Positions 59,105 through 64,000 of a stretch of DNA of 64,000 nt are shown here, piece by piece. How positions within the stretch are numbered: position 1 is the first letter of the stretch; every line of letters starts with the position of its first letter. The DNA is from Pseudomonadota bacterium (lineage in GTDB: Bacteria; Pseudomonadota; Alphaproteobacteria; Reyranellales; Reyranellaceae). The notes beneath the pieces are model-generated. The model searched no databases and was not told where the DNA came from. It was given only the letters and a program-made list of their open reading frames with translations. Made by a program: the position numbers and the translations under genes. The stretch lies in contig JAFEFF010000202.1 in NCBI GenBank assembly GCA_018240745.1, positions 105,347 through 169,346 on the forward strand. The letters run 5' to 3'.

Positions 59105-62100
59105 GTGAACGACACGAATGAGAGTGATACGCGCCCGTCGGGCGGACGCAAATCTCGTCCCTGGCGGCTCGGCCTGGACGTCGGCACCAATTCCATTGGC
59201 TGGTGCGCCTTCGATCTGAAAAAGGACGAGACCGGCCGGCAGCATCCCTGCGGCATCCGCCGCATGGGCGTGCGCATCTACACCGACGGCCGCGACCCGC
59301 AGTCCGGCGCATCGCTTGCCCAGGAAAGGCGCGGACCGCGCGGCGCCCGCCGCCGTCGCGACCGGTATCTCGACCGGCGCGCCGATCTGCTCAAGGCGCT
59401 GATCGGTTGCGGGCTGATGCCGGCCGACCCGATCGAGCGCAAGAAAGTGGAGGCGCTCGATCCGTGGCGGCTGCGCGCCGAAGGGCTCGATCGGCCGTTG
59501 AGTTCCCACGAGCTGGGCCGCGCCCTCTTCCATCTGAACCAGCGACGCGGCTTCAAGAGCAATCGCAAGGCGGAGCGCACGCGCGACGACAAGGAGGCCA
59601 AGGATACGCAGGACATGAAGGCCGCCGCGCGCAAGCTCCAGGATGCGATCGGACCGGAACACAAGGACGCGCGCACGCTGGGCGAGTACCTCTACAAACG
59701 CCATCGTGCCGAGGTCGACTCGACGGGAGCGTGGCAGCCGATTACGCCGGCCAAGGCGAGTGGCGTCCGTGTGCGCCCGACCATCGTGAAGGGACGCAAC
59801 AACTACGAATTCTACCCTCTGCGCTCGATGATCGTGGACGAATTCCACGCGTTGTGCGCCGCGCAAATGCCTCATCATCCAGAATTGACGGAGGCCGTTC
59901 GCGACGAGATCAGCGACATCATCTTCTACCAACGGCCGCTGAGACCGGTCGACCCCGGCCCCTGCACGCTGGACGAGGAGGAGGACCTCGACAAGCGCGA
60001 TCGTCGCGCGCCATTGGCGCTGCCGATCCAGCAGGACTTTCGAATCCTGCAGGAACTCGCGAACCTCGAGCTGTTCCACAAGACCAATCCCACCATCCGT
60101 CGGCGGCTGACGCTGACCGAGCGGGACGCGGTATTCGACACGCTCAAGCGCAGCGAAAAAGTCACCTTCAAGCGCATCCGTACCCTGCTCAAGATCGACG
60201 ACATCTGGAGCTTCAACCTGGAGAGCGCAAAGCGCGATCACCTGAAAGGAGATGTCGTTTCGGTCCGGCTCTCCAAAGACAGCGCCTTCGGCAAACGATG
60301 GTCGGAGGGCTTGCTCGACCTCGAACAGCAGAAGATCGTGCTCACGCTCCTCAATGAGGAAAGCACCGACGAGCTTCTCCGTATTGGCGCCGACTATTGG
60401 GGATTGACACGCGAGCAGGCCCAGACCGTCGCCGACACGCCCCTGCCCGATGGTTATGGCAGCCTCGGTCTCAAGGCGCTGTCGCGCATCGTGCCGATCC
60501 TGAAGGAGCGCGCCGACAAGGACGGTGGGCCGATCCGCTACGCGGATGCTGTTCTCGAAGCCGGGTACAAGCATCATTCCGACTTCCGCGACGGCGAGCT
60601 GCTGGATGCCCTGCCGTACTACGGCGAGGTCCTGCAGCGTTATACCGCGCAGGTCCGCAGCGAATCGGCGCCCGAATGGGAGCGCGCGTTCGGGCGCCTG
60701 GCCAACCCAACCGTGCATATCGGCCTCAACCAGTTGCGCAAGGTCATAAACGCCCTGATCGACCGATACGGGCCGCCCGAGGAAATCGTCGTCGAGTTGG
60801 CGCGCGACCTGAAGCGCACGCAAGAAGAAAGGGAGGAAGTCCAGAAGCAGCAGGCGGAAAACCAGAAGAAGAACGATCGCCGCCGAGAGTTGCTGCAAAG
60901 CATGCAGAGAAGCCAGCCCGGCTGGAAGCCGCCACGCGACGCCATGCTGCGGCTGCGTCTCTGGGAGGAGCTCGACCTGGAGAACGTCGCGAATCGCCGC
61001 TGCGTCTATACCGGCAAGACAATCTCGCAACGGATGCTCTTCTCGGACGAGGTCGAGATCGAGCACATCCTGCCCTTCACCTTGTCGCTCGACGACAGCC
61101 CGGCCAATCTCACCGTCTCGCTGCGGGCCGCCAACCGCGAAAAGAAGAACGATACGCCGTACGACGCTTTCGGCCACAGTCCCGCCGGCTATGTCTGGGA
61201 CGAGATCATGCTGCGCGTCTCGGCCCTGCCGCGGAACAAGCAGTGGCGTTTCCGGCCCGATGCACTCGACCTCGTGCGCAGCAGGATCGCGCGCGAGAAT
61301 GCCCGGCTCGAAGGCTCGCTGCCGAAAGACGCGCTGGATGATATCGAGAAAACCGGCGGCTTCCTGGCGCGTCAGCTCGTCGACACCGCCTACCTCGCCC
61401 GGGTTACGCGGCAATATCTGTGGAAGGTATGCGACCCGAACCGCACCTGGGTGATCCCCGGCCAGATGACCGCTCTGCTGCGCCGCAAATGGGGCCTCAA
61501 TTCTCTGCTCGGCGACCACAACAGAAAGAATCGCGCCGACCATCGCCACCATGCCATCGATGCCTTCGTCGTCGGCCTGACCGATCGCTCGATGCTGATG
61601 GAAATCCAGCGTGCCGCAGGAATCACGCGCGAGCGCATTGTCGACGACATGCCCGACCCGCCCTGGGACGGTTGGCGCGAGCAGCTCAAGGCAGCGCTGG
61701 ATCGCATCGTCGTGTCGCACCGGCCCGACCACGGCATCGATCCGAAGGCGGGCGCGACGCAACGGCTGTCGACGAGCGGCAAGTTGCACGAGGAGACCGC
61801 TTACGGCCTGGTCAAGGACGCCGAGCGTGAGGGCGGTAACGTGGTCGCGCGCAAGCCGATCGATGCCCTGTCGGAGAACGAAGTCGATCGCGTGCGCGAC
61901 CGGCAACTGCGAGAGAAGCTCAGGGCGCACCTTGCGCCGTTCCTGCCCGATGAGAAGTCGCTCGAGAACGCCAAGGGGCGGTTAGCCGCTGCGCGCAAGG
62001 CAAAAGACCCCACGGCGCAGGAGCGCGCCAAGGGCGAGATCGCACGGCTCAAGGTCGAGGCGAAGGCGCGGCGCAAGACAGGCGCCAAGGACTTCAAGGC

Positions 62101-62602
62101 AGCCCTCGCGGCGTTCGGGCAGCAGCACGGCATTCGCCGCGTCCGCCTGGTGAAACCTGAAGGCGCCATCGTGATCATCCGGGACAAGACTGGCACGCCG
62201 TACAAGGCCTACAGCGCCGGCGACAATCTCCGCGTCGAGATCTTCGAACGCGCCGACGGATCGTGGGGACGGGAGATCGTCACAGCGTTCGACGGCAACC
62301 GCCGCGACTTCCAGCCGAAGTGGCGGCGCACGGCGCCAGAGCCGAAGCTACTGTGGCGCATCCACAAGAACGACCTGGTCAGGCTGCGGGATGGCGGCGA
62401 GGACCGGGTGATGCGTGTGGTCTCGATCTGGGAGAAGTATTTGCAGCTCGCCGGCCACGAAGAAACCAATCTGGTCGAGCGTTATCGAGACGGCGAGTTC
62501 AAGTGGACGTTCGGTAACTACGACAAGCTCAAGGAATTGAACTTCCGCCGTGTGACGGTCAGCCCGGTCGGCGAGTTGCGCGATCCGGCCAAGGGTCCGT
62601 AG
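59105..62602 (+). CDS. cas9: type II-C CRISPR-associated endonuclease Cas9
   Basis: 1165 residues from a GTG (GGGGAG six bases upstream); an in-frame TTG 54 bases earlier is less likely. RuvC-I is GLDVGTNSIGW with D25. The Arg-rich bridge helix is at about 74-96. LFHLNQRRGFKSNRK follows in the REC lobe. RuvC-II is IVVELARDLK with E564. HNH is EIEHILPF with H654 and N677 in RAANREKKN. RuvC-III is HRHHAIDAFVVG with H816 and D819. All catalytic residues are present, so it should be an active RNA-guided nuclease. The C-terminal PAM-interacting part (from about 1000) is the most individual. cas1 starts three bases after its stop. No csn2 or cas4 is present, which fits subtype II-C. Confidence 0.96.
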   Translation: MNDTNESDTRPSGGRKSRPWRLGLDVGTNSIGWCAFDLKKDETGRQHPCGIRRMGVRIYTDGRDPQSGASLAQERRGPRGARRRRDRYLDRRADLLKALIGCGLMPADPIERKKVEALDPWRLRAEGLDRPLSSHELGRALFHLNQRRGFKSNRKAERTRDDKEAKDTQDMKAAARKLQDAIGPEHKDARTLGEYLYKRHRAEVDSTGAWQPITPAKASGVRVRPTIVKGRNNYEFYPLRSMIVDEFHALCAAQMPHHPELTEAVRDEISDIIFYQRPLRPVDPGPCTLDEEEDLDKRDRRAPLALPIQQDFRILQELANLELFHKTNPTIRRRLTLTERDAVFDTLKRSEKVTFKRIRTLLKIDDIWSFNLESAKRDHLKGDVVSVRLSKDSAFGKRWSEGLLDLEQQKIVLTLLNEESTDELLRIGADYWGLTREQAQTVADTPLPDGYGSLGLKALSRIVPILKERADKDGGPIRYADAVLEAGYKHHSDFRDGELLDALPYYGEVLQRYTAQVRSESAPEWERAFGRLANPTVHIGLNQLRKVINALIDRYGPPEEIVVELARDLKRTQEEREEVQKQQAENQKKNDRRRELLQSMQRSQPGWKPPRDAMLRLRLWEELDLENVANRRCVYTGKTISQRMLFSDEVEIEHILPFTLSLDDSPANLTVSLRAANREKKNDTPYDAFGHSPAGYVWDEIMLRVSALPRNKQWRFRPDALDLVRSRIARENARLEGSLPKDALDDIEKTGGFLARQLVDTAYLARVTRQYLWKVCDPNRTWVIPGQMTALLRRKWGLNSLLGDHNRKNRADHRHHAIDAFVVGLTDRSMLMEIQRAAGITRERIVDDMPDPPWDGWREQLKAALDRIVVSHRPDHGIDPKAGATQRLSTSGKLHEETAYGLVKDAEREGGNVVARKPIDALSENEVDRVRDRQLREKLRAHLAPFLPDEKSLENAKGRLAAARKAKDPTAQERAKGEIARLKVEAKARRKTGAKDFKAALAAFGQQHGIRRVRLVKPEGAIVIIRDKTGTPYKAYSAGDNLRVEIFERADGSWGREIVTAFDGNRRDFQPKWRRTAPEPKLLWRIHKNDLVRLRDGGEDRVMRVVSIWEKYLQLAGHEETNLVERYRDGEFKWTFGNYDKLKELNFRRVTVSPVGELRDPAKGP

Positions 62603-62605
62603 CCG

Positions 62606-63523
62606 ATGCTCGGCCGCATCGTCGAAGTCGCGGAGGACGGCCGACATCTGGCGGTCGATCGCGGCTTCATGACAGTGAGCCGCGACGGCCAGGAGGTCGG
62701 CCGGGTGCCGCTCGACGACATCGGCGGCCTGATCGTCAATGCCCATGGCTGCACCTATTCCAACAACCTCGTGGTTCGGCTGGCCGAGCGCGGGGCGGCG
62801 ATCCTGGTGTGCGGCGCCAACCACAATCCGGTCGCCTGGGTGTGGCCCGTCGTGATGCATCACGAGCAGAGGTCGCGCATCGAATCGCAGATCGAGGCGA
62901 CAAGGCCGCTCGCCAAACGGCTGTGGCAATCGGTCGTGCAGGCGAAGATACGCCAGCAGGGCGCCGTGCTCGAAGCGCTGGGCAAGGAGGGCGCAGACGG
63001 CTTCGACCTGATGGCGCGGCGCGTCGGCTCGGGCGATCCCGACAACATGGAAGCGCAGGCGGCGCGGCGCTATTGGCCGCTGCTGTTCGGCGAGGATTTC
63101 CGCCGTGACCGCGACGAACCCAGGATCAATGGCATGCTGAACTACGGCTATGCCGTGCTGCGCGCCGCGACCGCAAGGGCGGTGTGCAGCGCCGGACTGC
63201 ATCCGGCGATCGGCCTCAACCACAAGAGCGAGGACATGGCGCTGATCGACGACCTCATGGAGCCGTTCCGGCCGATGGTCGATCTGCTCGTGAGCCGTGC
63301 CCGCGATATCGGCCACGAAGGCGTCACCAAGGAAACCAAGCGCTATCTCGCCAGCGTCGCCAGCCTCGACATGCAGACCGAGCGGGGTCGGACGCCGGTC
63401 TTCACCTGCCTCGAACGGCTGGCGCAATCGCTCGCGCGCTCGTGCGAGCGTCGCAAGGCCGAGTTGGAATTCCCGCTGGCACCGTTGCCGCTAGAGCTTC
63501 CGGCGCCACCCGACGTCGCGTAG
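62606..63523 (+). CDS. cas1: CRISPR-associated endonuclease Cas1
   Basis: 305 residues of the type II Cas1 group. Metal-binding residues are visible: E149 in NMEAQAARRYWP, H206 in GLNHKSEDM and the acidic D215-E219 stretch in LIDDLMEPFRP. It integrates new spacers together with Cas2. It is spaced three bases from cas9 and seven bases from cas2, so all three are one transcript. Confidence 0.95.
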   Translation: MLGRIVEVAEDGRHLAVDRGFMTVSRDGQEVGRVPLDDIGGLIVNAHGCTYSNNLVVRLAERGAAILVCGANHNPVAWVWPVVMHHEQRSRIESQIEATRPLAKRLWQSVVQAKIRQQGAVLEALGKEGADGFDLMARRVGSGDPDNMEAQAARRYWPLLFGEDFRRDRDEPRINGMLNYGYAVLRAATARAVCSAGLHPAIGLNHKSEDMALIDDLMEPFRPMVDLLVSRARDIGHEGVTKETKRYLASVASLDMQTERGRTPVFTCLERLAQSLARSCERRKAELEFPLAPLPLELPAPPDVA

Positions 63524-63530
63524 CGCCGGC

Positions 63531-63858
63531 ATGCTGAGCGGTTATCGCCTGATGTGGATGACCGTCCTCTTCGACCTGCCCGTCGGCACCCGCAAGGAGC
63601 GCCGCGCCGCGACGCAGTTCCGGAAATTCCTGCTCGATGAGGGCTTCGAGATGTCGCAGTATTCGGTGTACATGCGCTTCTGCGCCGGCAAGGAGCAGGC
63701 CGACGCCTATACCCGGCGCGTGGAGCACGAAGTGCCGAGCACGGGCAAGGTCCCACATCATGTACATCACGGATAAGCAATACGAGAACATTGTCTCATT
63801 CGACGGCCGCACGAAGGAGCCGCCGCGAAAGAATCCGGAGCAGTACGTTCTATTTTGA
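63531..63858 (+). pseudogene. cas2: cas2 interrupted by a one-base frameshift
   Basis: The frame from the ATG at 63531 gives a standard Cas2 start (MTVLFDLPVGTRKERR with D15, then FRKFLLDEGFEMSQYSVYMRF). After GKV it shifts into PHHVHHG and stops at 63776 (81 residues). In the next frame the expected ending ITDKQYENIVSFDGRTKEPP..QYVLF continues to the stop at 63858. Removing one C from the CCC at 63752-63754 restores a 108-residue Cas2 with HIMYITDKQ. This is a real mutation, a sequencing error, or less likely recoding. The shortened product lacks the last strand used for dimer and Cas1 contacts. Confidence 0.88.
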
Positions 63859-63892
63859 GGCCAACGACGTGAACGAAGCTGCATTCAATCCA

Positions 63893-63924
63893 AGAAAAAG
63901 GCCCTGTTTCCAGGGCCTTAAGTC
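63893..63924 (-). terminator. terminator at the end of the CRISPR array transcript
   Basis: Read on the minus strand: AAGGCCCTG, loop GAAA, CAGGGCCTT, then TTTCTT. It follows the last repeat by about ten bases in that direction, showing that the array is transcribed leftward, toward cas2. In the plus direction it could also close the cas operon, though without a U-run. Confidence 0.8.
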
Positions 63925-63931
63925 GACAAGG

Positions 63932-64000
63932 AGCCTACCTACCGAATGATCGCGGGCCAACCGCAACCAGCAGGTGGACAGCAACGGCGCTCCGCTCAGC
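63932..64000 (-). CRISPR. CRISPR array, first repeat and spacer (continues past the window)
   Basis: A 36-base repeat occupies 63932-63967. In crRNA sense it begins GTTGCGGTTGGCCCGCGATC and ends GGTAGGTAGGCT. A 30-base spacer follows at 63968-63997, and the last three bases of the window (AGC) equal the start of the next repeat. The repeat is identified by its 28-base complement in the tracrRNA anti-repeat. The size is the 36/30 spacing typical of type II. The leader and most of the array lie to the right, outside the window. Confidence 0.85.

Noticed and set aside
59075..61930. A 951-codon open frame antisense to cas9
   Set aside because: It mirrors the GC-rich codon pattern of cas9 and has no recognisable domains; the sense strand shows all Cas9 motifs.

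Overview
The window is GC-rich, densely packed bacterial chromosome. An alphaproteobacterium is the best guess, and by gene content one near the Rhodospirillales or Reyranella. Supporting signs are several tripartite tricarboxylate transporter (TTT) sets, an EipB/DUF1849 protein, a one-cysteine alphaproteobacterial DksA, an MmgR-like small RNA and DUF3775/DUF3553 proteins. The assignment is an inference; no marker gene is present.

1-19100 is mostly catabolic genes on the minus strand: the 5' end of an HpaB-type hydroxylase, a GST-like protein, a complete TctABC transporter, hydantoinase/oxoprolinase-type HyuB and HyuA with a second TctC, an acyl-CoA ligase on the plus strand, a DUF3592 membrane protein, a MetE-C-like protein, an enoyl-CoA hydratase, RidA, a C13-peptidase lipoprotein, and a TetR/phosphotransferase pair. 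Three 179-bp copies of one intergenic element lie between 11548 and 16365. 19225-24690 is a plus-strand operon (TctB, TctA, HMG-CoA-lyase-like, CoA-transferase, a small protein, a hydrolase). It faces a minus-strand group (DUF1989, DUF3237, acyl-CoA ligase, rhodanese).

28059-41778 is mixed: DUF3775, NAD synthetase, tRNA-Val(GAC), N-formylglutamate amidohydrolase, a minus-strand small RNA, an MlrC-type peptidase with a D-aminoacylase, DksA, DUF3553, MobA, a hydratase, PdeM, EipB-like, an MFS symporter and a dCache membrane sensor. 42096-46209 is an ECF sigma / anti-sigma / Spy-like / DUF1800 / DUF1501 unit. 46316-52253 holds a gamma-glutamyltransferase, two transport-related genes, DUF1345 and PyrE. 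52353-57957 is a six-gene ABC transporter operon that mixes peptide-type and amino-acid-type parts.

The most interesting part is 58600-64000, a compact type II-C CRISPR-Cas9 locus: a minus-strand tracrRNA, cas9 (1165 aa), cas1, a frameshifted cas2, and the first repeat and spacer of a 36/30-nt array, transcribed toward cas2 and ending in a terminator. Just upstream of the tracrRNA promoter is a 16-nt partial CRISPR repeat (15/16 matching). The 12 bases directly abutting it occur again, in guide orientation, immediately upstream of the putative cas9 -35 box. This has the layout of a built-in, partly matching guide RNA (like Streptococcus tracr-L, Francisella scaRNA or CreR RNAs) by which Cas9 would repress its own promoter. 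I know of no such arrangement described for an alphaproteobacterial II-C system, but I could not search.
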